Shown here: positions 22,736-32,178 of the stretch, piece by piece | Layout: every line of letters starts with the position of its first letter | Position numbering within the stretch: the stretch's first letter is position 1 | Assembly: GCA_026122225.1 (NCBI GenBank) | Contig: JANEZZ010001477.1 | Location: 1-64,000, forward strand | Source: Heloderma charlesbogerti | Lineage: Eukaryota > Chordata > Lepidosauria > Squamata > Helodermatidae | Direction: 5' to 3' | Length of the DNA: 64,000 nucleotides | Notes under the pieces: model-generated | The model's input: only the letters and a program-made list of their open reading frames with translations | Told to the model about the DNA's origin: nothing | Databases searched by the model: none | Translations under genes and position numbers: made by a program

Positions 22736-22743
22736 CATTAAGG

Positions 22744-23898
22744 AAATGTCTGAAATGGCAAGTCAAAGTACCTTCTTATCTCTGACTTATTTAGACTGTA
22801 TGCCTCCAGGTAGGGGTTGTCTTTTGTTTTATTTTTGTACAGCACCCAATACATTTGAGGCGCTTTAGAAATAACAACACTGCAAGAGCTGACAGCCTTG
22901 TTATGGCGGTGGTAAATGATTATATACAATGCTCCTTTTGATATGAGTAGCATTATGTACGCATCCTGTTTTCACAAATCTAAAGAGTAGCAGAGAATGA
23001 GGCTAATTCAGAAATAGCTACTGGATATTTTCTGCATGGCAGTGTAATAATTTTTCTAGGCACAGATTGATTTCCTGGCTTTCAAAGGGAATTAGGTTCT
23101 TTGATAACAGGAATAAAAGGTCAACTAGCTGTAAATCCTATTTTTTTCCACAGTCTAGGCAGGAACGCACCAACATTTGTAACAAGCTCTAGCTACGTTG
23201 GTTGAATCTCAATGGCTTTACCAGAGGCACTAGCCATACTTGGACTGCTGTAGATGGGAGGAGAAGAGCTGTATTTTTTATTTTCTGCTTTCTGGAAAAA
23301 AAAAGTTTCCTAATAGAAAGGTGAGATATTTGAGCTCATTACTATATGTCTGCCTACCTATGCCTCTGTGAACTCTGGTAAATTAATTTTTTTAAAAAAA
23401 AATCTACATGAAAGTAACCCAGACTCGGTGCTAAATGCTGAATTCTATGATCTGTATAATCTTCACATATATTTGCTTGCTTTGAATAATTTATTCTGCT
23501 TCAGTTGGTCATAGTAAGAGTCAAAGAACTATACTTCATAGACATTTTTAGGCCTATATATGAAGTCATAAGGATGAAAATCTACAACCCCCCCACCCCC
23601 GCAGATTCTTAGGCTGTTGAGTTCTATTTTTTTTACTTTTTCTTAACTTGCATGGAATTACTAAATACATCCTGTCCTACCTGTGCTTCTTGCATAAATG
23701 ACCACAGTGCTTCCTTTGAACACTTTGCAGGATTTATATATTTCTAGGGATGTACAATCTCTTGCAAAGACCTGGAATGTTATGTGGGTGACACAGAGAT
23801 GGTTGACATTGTGCATACTAGTCTGACAAGTTTGTGCCTGAGCTGTGCAGAAGAATGGATGCTCCCAATCAAAGCTTTCTTCCTTTCAAATCAAATCT
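22744..23898. other. Intergenic, nothing recognised
   Basis: The sequence is AT-rich with several A and T homopolymers. I see no gene, RNA or transposon that I can support. Confidence 0.4.
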
Positions 23899-24053
23899 TA
23901 GAATCATAGGGCTGGAAGGGGTCTATAAGACCATCGAGTCCAACCCCCTGCTCAATGCAGGAAGCCCGATTCCCAGGCGGTCTCCCATCCAAGTACTAAC
24001 CAGGGCTGACCCTGCTTAGTTTCCGAGATCAGACGAGATCAGGCGCATCCAGC
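23899..24053 (-). mobile_element. 5S rRNA-CR1 tail chimera (5S-derived SINE or retrogene)
   Basis: Read on the minus strand, 24053-23969 matches the 5S ribosomal RNA body. It has the internal promoter region (gatctcggaaactaagcagg, then cctggttagtacttggatgg) and stops at gaccgcctgggaat. It then passes directly into a CR1 3' end (23964-23899: tgcattgagcagggggttgg ... ccctatgattcta). The first roughly 17-20 nt and the last roughly 25 nt of 5S are missing. The order 5S head then LINE tail is that of known 5S-type SINEs (SINE3 class), or of a template-switch chimera. It is not a functional 5S gene. Confidence 0.8.
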
Positions 24054-24327
24054 CCTTTGCTTGCTTGTTTGCTTGTTTTCTTTCTTTTGTGCATGTCCAG
24101 ATGGAAGCTTCCCATGCTCCTGTCTGGCATTTGTGTGCTAAGTTTGGGAAGCCAACATGTGGTAATACAGCACTCTGTCCAAGTGACGTGTACACTTCAG
24201 CCGCACAAGATAAGGAGCCAAACTCTGATGGATGAGAAAGCACGGATGAATCTATATCTGACCCTTTTCAAAACTGCTGTCTGAGTTCTCCTTTAGTTAC
24301 AGTCTGAAAAGTGGCCCAACACATTTT

Positions 24328-24425
24328 ACAGTGCAATCCTATGTACATCTACATGGATGCACGTCTCACTGGAATTCAGTGGGACTTACTCCCAGGTAAG
24401 TGTGTACTGGATTGCAGCCTTAATC
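24328..24425. repeat. Palindromic repeat copy (gcaatcctatg / ggattgcag ends)
   Basis: The ends tgcaatcctatgtaca and tactggattgcagcctta are inverted relatives. The middle contains gtgggacttactcccagg. It belongs to the same family as 4140-4390. Confidence 0.65.
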
Positions 24426-25186
24426 TTGGTTAGGGGGGCTTAATGTGACAAACTCTGTCCCATGTGACACCTTAGCAATCTATGTGAAACAAATGCCTTT
24501 GGGGGTTTTGCATCTCTCACAATATCTTCAGAAACAAAAAGCAACACAAAACTACTCTTTATTTGACCAATTAGGGTTAGAAATGTAGGATGCAACCATC
24601 TGATTCTTCCATAGCCTGGATGACCAGCAAAAAAAGGGAGAGATTAGAGGGATAAATCCGTAAGAGCACAAGGAGAGCCCTGCTGAATCAGACCAAGGGC
24701 CTATCCAACATTCTGCTCCCACAGTGGACAGCCAGCTGCCCACAGGGAACCCACAAGCAGGACAGGAGTGCAACAGCACCCTCCTGCCCATGTTCCCCAG
24801 CCACTGGTGAACATAGGCATATTGCCTCTGATACTGGAGGTAGCATTATTATTATTATATTTATTTATACTCCATCTTTTCCCCAATACTGGGACACAAG
24901 GCTGCCTACGAACATTAAAACATGTACAATGTTTTAGCATCTAGCCATCAGGGCCAGTAGCCACTGATTGACCATGTAAGCAGACTACCACAAATTATGC
25001 AGTCGAGTTTCCCGCATTTGGGGAAGTTGCAGGGGTCAACAAGAGTTACCCTTCCCCTTCTCTCCCTTGCAGCCCCTCACTGCATACCCCCAATCTGCTC
25101 TGGTCCCCCAACTCCTTGGAGCAGATCTTGGGGTGGGGGGATGCAGGGAGGAGGGGAAATTTGATCTGCTGGCAGAAGATCAGATA
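24426..25186. other. Intergenic; LINE/SINE tail-like segment only
   Basis: At 24845-24930 the words attattatatttatttatac and caaggctgcctacg resemble the reverse of an L2/SINE 3' tail. No gene is seen. Confidence 0.35.
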
Positions 25187-25274
25187 CATCCCACAATGTG
25201 TCCTATGTTTATAGAGATTTTTTTTTTATACATCTCACAATGTTTCCTATGTTTGTAGGGATTTTTTTTTTGTC
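25187..25274. repeat. 44-bp imperfect tandem duplication
   Basis: The unit starting catcccacaatgtg (25187) is repeated from catctcacaatgtt (25231), a period of 44 bp. Both units end in a T run of about nine or ten. Replication slippage between the two T runs is a simple explanation. Confidence 0.75.
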
Positions 25275-25507
25275 TATAAGAGGTGTTTTTCCCTTCAAAC
25301 ATCCAGCATGAGGAAGAGTCCTGTGTAACTCTTGAGAGCTTGTTCTACATCTTAAATGGCCCAGATAAAAACTTCTAGCACTTCTCATAGCTCTTCTTTA
25401 CATATTTTTAACATTATTATTTAGGTGTATGTTTTGACTGAAGTTTGATGATTGTATATTATGTAGATTTGATGCTTATAATTTTAGAAAACAATTTAAT
25501 AAAAGTT

Positions 25508-25645
25508 ACAAAGAGTTTTGTGGCACCTTAAAGACTAACAGATTTATTATGGCATTAACTTTTGTGGACTACATTAAGTGAACTGTAGTCCTTGAAAGCT
25601 TATGCCATTATGAATTTGTTAGTCTTTAAGGTGCCACAAGTCTGT
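25508..25645. repeat. Foldback element (tgtggcaccttaaagactaac family)
   Basis: The left arm (gttttgtggcaccttaaaga ctaac) and right arm (gttagtctttaaggtgccac) are inverted copies, as are attatggcat and atgccatta inside. This is a widespread palindromic repeat in reptile genomes; I do not know its superfamily. Confidence 0.8.
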
Positions 25646-26049
25646 TGTTTGTGCTGCAAGAGAGTAACTTCCATTGCACCCCTCTGGAAATTAATAATGT
25701 TGGAATTTCTGATAAGTTATTGTAAGTTACATTTTTTAATTTTGGAAATTGCACAGTTTATAAACTTTGAAATCGAAATGTAAATGCACCTCTCTTTCCG
25801 TGTTTCTTCTTCGCTGGTACTAGTGTAGGTATAAAGACTTGCTTCAAAGTGCTTATTTGCATTAGAGCAAGGGAAAAGTCTCTGCTTCTCTTCAGCAGCT
25901 TCCCCAGCATGATCACCCGAAGGGCCATTTGGCACATCGTACCGAAGCAGACTCCGGCTTGTCAGCAAGCGTATACGGAACAAGGAGCTGCTGCCAATCC
26001 CAGCTCCCTGCCTGACTTGTATAGTAAACACGTGTCTTGCCTATTTGAC

Positions 26050-27060
26050 ATTTTAGGTGTGCGCACTTAGCATCTCGATCGCCTAAAAACGTTGTGTGTG
26101 AAGACGCCTAAGCTGCCCTTTCGGACATGCCCCAAACTGCTCCCCCTAAATAGTGTGGCAAAATATTAAACCTTGAACAGCAGGATTACGAAAGAAAAAG
26201 AGACGCGCCTCGGCGTCTGTAGCCTTTGAATCAACTGCACAGTGATTCCGAGGTTAAGCACTGACCTTCTGCGCAAGTCAGCTGCAGGCATTCATAGCCA
26301 CATCCCGGGCCTAGCGCGCCATTCACTTCCTTCGGCCTCCCTTCCCGCGCTTTGCGACTTGATACACAACATTCTAAAAGCTCCACCTCCCGCCGCAATA
26401 GGCCCCTCGCGTTTCAGCGCCGCCTACTTAAGCGGATCATTGGCGCCTCATTAAAAGGAGAAAGCCGAGAGGTCGGAACGCCCCCGTTTTTAGAGCAGAG
26501 TCACGTGGGGCAAGAAGTCCTATCAATCGGAGCCGGCTTGCGAAGATTCAGAATCCAACCCCAGCGGGGGTCATGCGGTGCGTTTTCTTTGCGGCGCTCA
26601 TACAGCCAGATCGCACTCTTCCCCCGCTCCCTTATATATTGTTTCCGTTGTTGTTTATTTTTCATATCCGTGGATAAATACTGCGAAAAATTCCCCTTTG
26701 CGCATCCAGTTTTACGGGGGCGACTCTTGTCGTTTACCTGGGAAGCGGCGCCAGGCAGTGCCTGTTTTCATTTTAGTGTCATGTTTAACGCTTTGCGCGC
26801 ACACCTTGGACTATTCGTCTCATGCTAATCTTCCAATTAATAGGGGCAAACTGACGCCCACGAAGTTGTATTGTTGCGAACCTAAAAGAAAAGGGATCCG
26901 ATCCAATCCGGATGATAGATTCAGGTTGCAATCCTATGCACGCTATGCAGGTGGAACTTCCTTCCGAATAAATAGGATGTGTGTGGGGGGGGTGCCGGAA
27001 GCAGAGGGAGCGGAAGCTTCTAAATCCCGTTTGCGCCACGCCGAGCAGTAGCGTGGCTTC
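26050..27060. promoter_or_regulatory. CpG-rich stretch of unknown function
   Basis: CpG dinucleotides are conspicuously denser here than in neighbouring DNA. Candidate core elements include cttatatattg near 26630, an inverted CCAAT-like atcaatcgg near 26531, an E-box cacgtg at about 26502, and an octamer-like atgctaat at about 26823. No exon, snRNA or histone gene could be recognised downstream on either strand. It lies about 3 kb upstream of the DUSP7 island and may be an orphan CpG island, an upstream promoter of an unseen transcript, or an enhancer. Confidence 0.4.
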
Positions 27061-27230
27061 GTATGGTATTCCTCACGGTTTATTATGGTGTAGAGGGAAA
27101 GGGGGAAATCCCCATTCATGGTAGGCAAGAGAATTGCCTGTGCGCACTGGAAACGGAGGGAGTGAAAGCTTCTAAAATCAATTTGTGCCAGGCCGAGCCC
27201 TAGCATGGCTTTGTATTTCCTATGCTTTAT

Positions 27231-28275
27231 TACAGAACTGTAGAGTTGGAAGGTGCCCTGGAGATCATTTAGCCCAACCCTTAGCTCAGTGCAGGGTCTG
27301 CACTGTGGGGTATAGCTACAGCACCCCTGGCAGATGGCCATCCAGCCTCCTCTGAAATGCCTCCCAAGGCAGTCTGTTTCACTGCTGAACAGCACTCACT
27401 GTTAGGATGTTTCTCCTAATGTTAAATTGAAATCTGCTTCCCTGCAGTTTCCACCTCTTCTAGTCCTGCTCTCTGGAGCAACAGAGAACAAGTCTGCTCC
27501 ATCTTCTGCATGATGGCCTTTCAGATATTTGAAGACCGCTATTATGTCTCGCCTTACTCTTCTCCAGGCTAAACATACCCAGCTCTTTGAACTGCTCCTC
27601 CTAGGACTTGGTTTCCAGACCGCTCACCATCCTGGTTGCTCTTCTCTGGGTGTGTTCCAACGTGTCCTCCTTAAAATGGAGTGCTCAGAACTGGACAAAG
27701 TACTCCTAATGCAGAATTGAGCAGAACTATTACTTCCTGTGATCCGGGCACTATGCTTCTGTTAACGCAGCCCAAGATCACATCACCTTTCTTAGCAGCC
27801 ACATTGCACTGCTGGCGCATACTCAGCTTGCGATCCACTAGGACGCCTAGGTCCTTCATACATGTGCTGCTGCCAAGCCTGGTCTCCCCCACCCTATACT
27901 TGTCTCTGATGTTTTGAACCTAAATGCAAGACTTCACATTTATCTCTGTTGAATTTCATCGTACTAGATTCCCTGCCTGTCTAGATCCTTCCGAATCTTG
28001 ATCCTGCCTTCTATGGTAGAGCTGGGCAGAAGGTAGAACTCCAGATGTGTGGACTTCAACTTCTATCAGCCCCTGCCAGAACAGCCAATGGTCAGGAATG
28101 CTAGGAGTTGAAGTCCAAGACATCTGGAGATCTACTTTCCACCCACCCCTGTTATATGGTGCTGGCTTTCTCTCCTTGCTTGGTGTCAGCTGCAGATTTG
28201 ATAAGCAATGTGTCTACATCCTCATCCAAGCCATTTACAAAAATGTTGAAGAGCACAGGGCCTAGGACAGGTGGG
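27231..28275 (-). mobile_element. Old 5'-truncated CR1 fragment, split by a MITE
   Basis: The minus-strand sequence matches the 3' third of CR1 ORF2 with many frameshifts. Recognisable parts are the tail tagagttggaaggtgccctgg, the region cataccca-gctctttgaact, and the LGVLVDRKLSM block. Homology runs to about 28020, is interrupted at about 28022-28152 by a foldback element, and resumes (gtgtcagctgcagatttgat, the XADD region) to 28275. It is clearly more decayed than the CR1 at 17449-21776. Confidence 0.85.
28022..28152. repeat. hAT-like MITE inserted in the old CR1
   Basis: This is a palindrome with arms ggacttcaacttctatcagc and its inverse gagttgaagtccaagacatc; the right end is ccacccctg. 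The flanks ttctatggt and ttatatggt agree at 8 of 9 bases, consistent with a decayed hAT target duplicate within CR1 sequence. Confidence 0.75.
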
Positions 28276-28489
28276 CAACCTTTTCAACCTGGGAGCTGAA
28301 CTCAGTTTTGGAGAAGGGGGGCAGGGGCTGCATTCCAGTGGTGGGTGGGCCCAAAGGCAAAAGAGGTGGAGCCTTTCTTCTCCATGAAAGCAAAGGGTTT
28401 CTTCAGTGCTGTACAAAAACCATCTAGGAGGTGCTAGTGATGGTACAGAAAGTTAAGTGGCACGCCAAATCTATGCATCTAAGGGTGCA

Positions 28490-28637
28490 TTCCTATACAG
28501 GTTTAGACAAAAAAGTCCTATAATGAGGAAGTCATTATGTAATGAAAAAGGCCTATAATGATATAAAGGCTAGGGAATGCTGGGAATTGTAGAGCTTTTT
28601 TCTGAGTAAACATGCATAGGAATGTGCCCTAAATTTA
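28490..28637. repeat. Foldback element, TTAA family (diverged copy)
   Basis: The ends ctaagggtgcattcctata and catgcataggaatgtgccct are inverted. Inner words agtcctataatg and cctataatgat also pair. It is related to 43002-43133 but with a different centre. Confidence 0.65.
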
Positions 28638-28689
28638 TTGAAATTTGTTGCGTGTGCGAATATAAGCCCAAGCAACAGCAACCGGCATA

Positions 28690-28798
28690 ACTAATCCCAG
28701 CCTTTCCCAACCTGAAGTCCTCCGTATGCCGACTGGGGGGAAGGGGTCATGGAAATTACAGTCCAACACGACTGGAGGGAGCCAGATTGGGGGAGGCT
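28690..28798. repeat. Foldback relic, caggttgggga family
   Basis: The left end (ctttcccaacctgaagtcct) and right end (ggagggagccagattggggga) are inverted and diverged relatives. Confidence 0.55.
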
Positions 28799-28890
28799 GT
28801 GAATCCTGCCCCCCCCCTCAGTCGGAGCCTATGCAGGGTAGGCTGCTAATCCTGTCCTTTTCTTCTCCTCCTCCTCGGTCCCACCTATGC

Positions 28891-29133
28891 AGGGTCATAT
28901 CCAATGTTAGTCTTACTTAGAGTAGGCCCATTGAAATTAACGGGGCTTAAATTAGAGCAGACCCATCGAAATGAATGGGGCTTATGACTAACACTGGTGA
29001 CTACCCTCAGAAATAAATTTCAGTGGGTAGTCCCAGTGAAATGAATGAGACTTTAGTCGTGACTACCTTAAGCCTCATTTATTTCAATGGGACTACCCTA
29101 TGTAGGACTAACATTGGATGCTGAGCTCAACGG
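28891..29133. repeat. Foldback element, catccaatgttagtc family
   Basis: The left arm (catatccaatgttagtctta then gagtaggcccattgaaat) is the inverse of the right arm (atttcaatgggactacccta then ggactaacattggatgc). The copy is about 240 bp and ends about 80 bp before the DUSP7 CpG island. The CR1 at 17449-21776 lies inside another member. Confidence 0.75.
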
Positions 29134-29214
29134 GACTTATTTCAAGGAACTGCTGAGAGCCGATCGTCATGTATGTATATCTTAAATAAATTAACGCACA
29201 CACTGGAGGAGGGA

Positions 29215-30600
29215 GTTAAAAAAGCGTCCTCCCTGGAACGCCGAGCCCAGCGTTTGATGTGCAGAAGGCCAGGGAACCCCTTCGCCGGCCAGCGCCTGTA
29301 ACGTGCGTTGAAACCTGCCGTCTGGAAAGCGGGGTCAGGACGTTCCGGGCGGGGAAGCGCCGCTTCGCCTTTAAGGCTGGCCCCTTCGCAGGGCTCTCTG
29401 CTTTCCTCCCTCCCACGTCCCGCCTCCCGGAGCATGACACGCCGCGCTGCGATGGCGAAGCCCCTTTTTAATTGAGGCTGTCAGGCTGAGCCCGCGATGA
29501 AGAGAGCGGGAGGACGCAGCGCCCGGAGCAGCAGCAGCGCCTTAAATCGAAGCGAGAAACAGCCGCCTCTCCAGGGGAGGAGCAGCCGCCGCCGCCGCCG
29601 CCGCCACTGACCTGGCAGCCCGCAGCCAAGCACCTTCCTGCCCAGCCAGCGGTGGGGAGAAAAGCCGGAGTCTCCCCCCGCTGCCCGCCCGCCTTCTGCT
29701 CCTCCTGCTGCAAGTGGAAGGAAAGCTCTTTACGGCGGCGGGCGAGGAGACCGAGAGGGGGAAAGCGGGCACGCCGATCGGGTTCCCGTTTTCGGGGGAT
29801 CGCTAGAGCTACCCGGGCCCCTCGCAGCACCGCCCGCCGGGGCGCTTCTGAGAGCACACGCGGCGCGAACTCTCCTTGCCGCTGCCGGGTGTTTTCGGTG
29901 GTTCGGGGGAGGTCGCCGTGGAGCATCACTCCCCCCCTCCCCCCGACAGGGATTTGTTCTCGTCTCCTTCGCTTTCCTCCCCCCCTTCTGCGATCCTCAT
30001 GAAAAATCACATCTGGGGCAGCAGCACCGCCCGGACTCCCATGGCTGCGGCGATGCCGTGGAAGAGCGTGGAGTGGCTGCAGGAGGAGCTGGAGTCCAGC
30101 GGGGGCAGCTCGCTGCTGCTGCTCGACTGCCGTCCGCACGAGCTCTTCGAGTCGTCGCACATCGAGACCGCCATCAACTTGGCCATCCCGGGCCTGATGC
30201 TCCGCCGCCTCAAGAAGGGCAACCTGCCCATCCGCTCCATCATCCCCAACAACGAGGACAAGGAGCGCTTCGTCAAGCGCTGCAAGGCGGACACCGTCGT
30301 GCTCTACGACGAGGCCACGGCCGACTGGCAGCAGGACAACGGCGCCCCCACCTCTGTCCTCGGCCTCTTGCTGCAGAAGCTGCGCGACGACGGGTGCAAG
30401 GCGTTTTACCTGAAAGGTAAGTGGGGGAGCGGGGCGCCGGTCCCATCGCCTGCGAAGAGCTTTAGGAGCTCCCCCCCACTCCAGGAGCCCGGCTCGGCTC
30501 TTTGAGCCCCCAGTCGCAGCAACTGGCGGGGTTCCCGCCTAACGCCCCCCACCCCCCGCCGCAGTCTGCCCCTATCTCCGCGTTTCCCTCCATGGATGGT
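29215..30600. promoter_or_regulatory. DUSP7: DUSP7 promoter-proximal CpG island
   Basis: G+C and CpG content are very high across this stretch and drop on both sides. It contains the presumed 5' UTR, a (GCC)n run at 29584-29606 and the first coding exon. No TATA box stands out, as is usual for CpG-island promoters. The transcription start cannot be placed from sequence alone. MAPK phosphatase genes of this subgroup are commonly induced by ERK signalling, but specific ETS or CRE sites were not established here. Confidence 0.8.
29999..30416 (+). CDS. DUSP7: DUSP7 exon 1: N-terminus and rhodanese-like MAPK-binding domain
   Basis: DUSP7 (also MKP-X, PYST2) is a cytoplasmic phosphatase that removes phosphate from Thr and Tyr of activated MAP kinases, preferring ERK. 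The three exons encode 384 residues. Exon 1 gives residues 1-139 plus the first base of codon 140 and ends at the GTAAGT donor (30417). It encodes a CDC25/rhodanese-like domain (about residues 22-140) with [17 protein letters not shown]. The kinase interaction motif centred on Arg69-Arg70 ([14 protein letters not shown]) binds the ERK docking groove. ATG at 29999 is chosen because MKN then PW-KS-EWLQEEL parallels mammalian DUSP7. DUSP6 is the closest paralogue, but [20 protein letters not shown] is the DUSP7 form. The N-terminal Ala/Gly-rich segment of mammalian DUSP7 is nearly absent. Confidence 0.95.
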
Positions 30601-32075
30601 TTCCTCGGATCTTTCAGCCACCATGCAGACCGGATCTCCAAATCTTGGTTCTTTTGGTTTCCCCACTTCCCGAAGATTCATCTCGGGCGGGTGGGCACCC
30701 ACTATCCTTAAGAATTTTTTTTAAAAAAATGAAAAGGAGACGTCAGAAAGCGTTTTTAAAAAATCAGAAGGGCTTCCAGAGGAAAGTATGACTTTTATTT
30801 TATTTTTTGGCAAAGGATTTTGTTCTGGCCTTTAATACCCCTTTTTTGTTGTTGTTTGCAAAATGGTTCCATGTGCTGAGTACATGCAGATCTTGGATAC
30901 TGAGCCCTCAGTTCTCCTTGCTGCATTTCGTCCCCCTCCTGGGTAGAAAGCAGGGAATTTTCCCTCTTGGTATAAATCTCATGGGAGGTATTATTCCCTC
31001 CCACTTCCCGTATCCAGAAAGGGAAGATCAATCCCTGTCAGATTCTTCCATATGTGTGATTGGGGAACAATCCACAGATAGGCACTAAGTAGATCCTCCT
31101 ATCCCTCTTCATTCTGAAATCCAGTTTGTAAGGTCCAGTTTCTACATCTTATTTTTGAATAGCATCCCCCTCATCCCCCCCCCTTCCCTCATTCTATCTG
31201 ATTACCAGCCTCTTGTCTGGCCAGCTGACCTTGTGTGGGTATAAACTCAGTCCTCCTCCTGTTTAGTTGCCATTTAGCAGATTTTTCTACATACATATGG
31301 AGAAAGCAGAATTTGGGGGCGGGGGATGACAGCAGCATAAACCTTGTTCCCTGGAACTAACTTTTTGCACAATGGTGCCGCTTGCCCTAAAATCCTGCTT
31401 TCAGCTGAGAGTAGTGGCTGCTACTACTCTGTGAAGGGGGCATATTGATCAAATGCAGTTTGTCATCTTCAGCTGCTTTAAAAACCAACAACCCCAAGTT
31501 TGATCACCTGTTTAATCTTGTGTGTATTGAGACTCACTCCAGAAACTTTGGCAATGTTTCCTGCTGTGTGTATGTATGGTGGAGGGTTGACTGTGGTAGG
31601 TGAGTTTACCTTTGGATAGTGGGTTGAGCTAGATGACCTCTATGGCATATACTAGTTCTGGGCTTCTGTTGCCTTTCAGTTTCTGAATGAAGTTTATTTG
31701 AATGAAGATCTTAATTCATTAAGCTCCCCATTCAGATTTCCTAAAGCAATTCCCCCCCACCCCCTCCCAAAAGGCATTGTGAAACAGTTGCTCTGAGTGA
31801 GTTTTCCAGGATAAGGATAATTGTTTTGCTTTCCCCAATACGCAAACCACTGTGGTCACTGGGTGGCAGGATTGAGGCAGAAATAGCAGGCAACACACCG
31901 GATCAAAAGGGTCACTTTCAACCACACACACACACACACACACATACATATACATATATATATGTAGGGTACTCCACTGGAAGGAGAGGGGAGGAAAGGG
32001 AAGTACTAGGCAGTATGTGAGGTGTGAGTGAAGGATGGAGCTGCTGTTAGGGGTTCTGGGATCCTTTCTTCCTAC

Positions 32076-32178
32076 CAGCCTTCCCCAACCTGCTGCCTGC
32101 TTCATGTGTTGGACTACAACCTCTATCATCCCCAGCCAGCATGGCCATTTTAGTCTAACACATCTGGCAGGCACCAGC
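32076..32178. repeat. Foldback relic in DUSP7 intron 1
   Basis: The left end (ccagccttccccaacctgct) and right end (aacacatctggcaggcacca) belong to the caggttgggga family. Between them is the typical gttggactacaacctctatc word. Confidence 0.6.

Noticed and set aside
23969..24053. A functional 5S rRNA gene
   Set aside because: Both ends of the 5S sequence are missing, there are substitutions, and it is fused to a CR1 tail instead of a T-run terminator.
26820..26830. Histone or snRNA gene suggested by the octamer-like word
   Set aside because: No histone coding sequence, histone 3' stem-loop, or snRNA body was found nearby.
29468..30160. Long minus-strand open frame (230 codons) over the CpG island
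   Set aside because: It is antisense to the DUSP7 first exon and reflects GC-rich composition; the Arg/Ala/Pro-rich translation has no homology I recognise.
30058..30420. Overlapping + strand frame in DUSP7 exon 1
   Set aside because: It is an out-of-frame shadow of the rhodanese-domain coding sequence.
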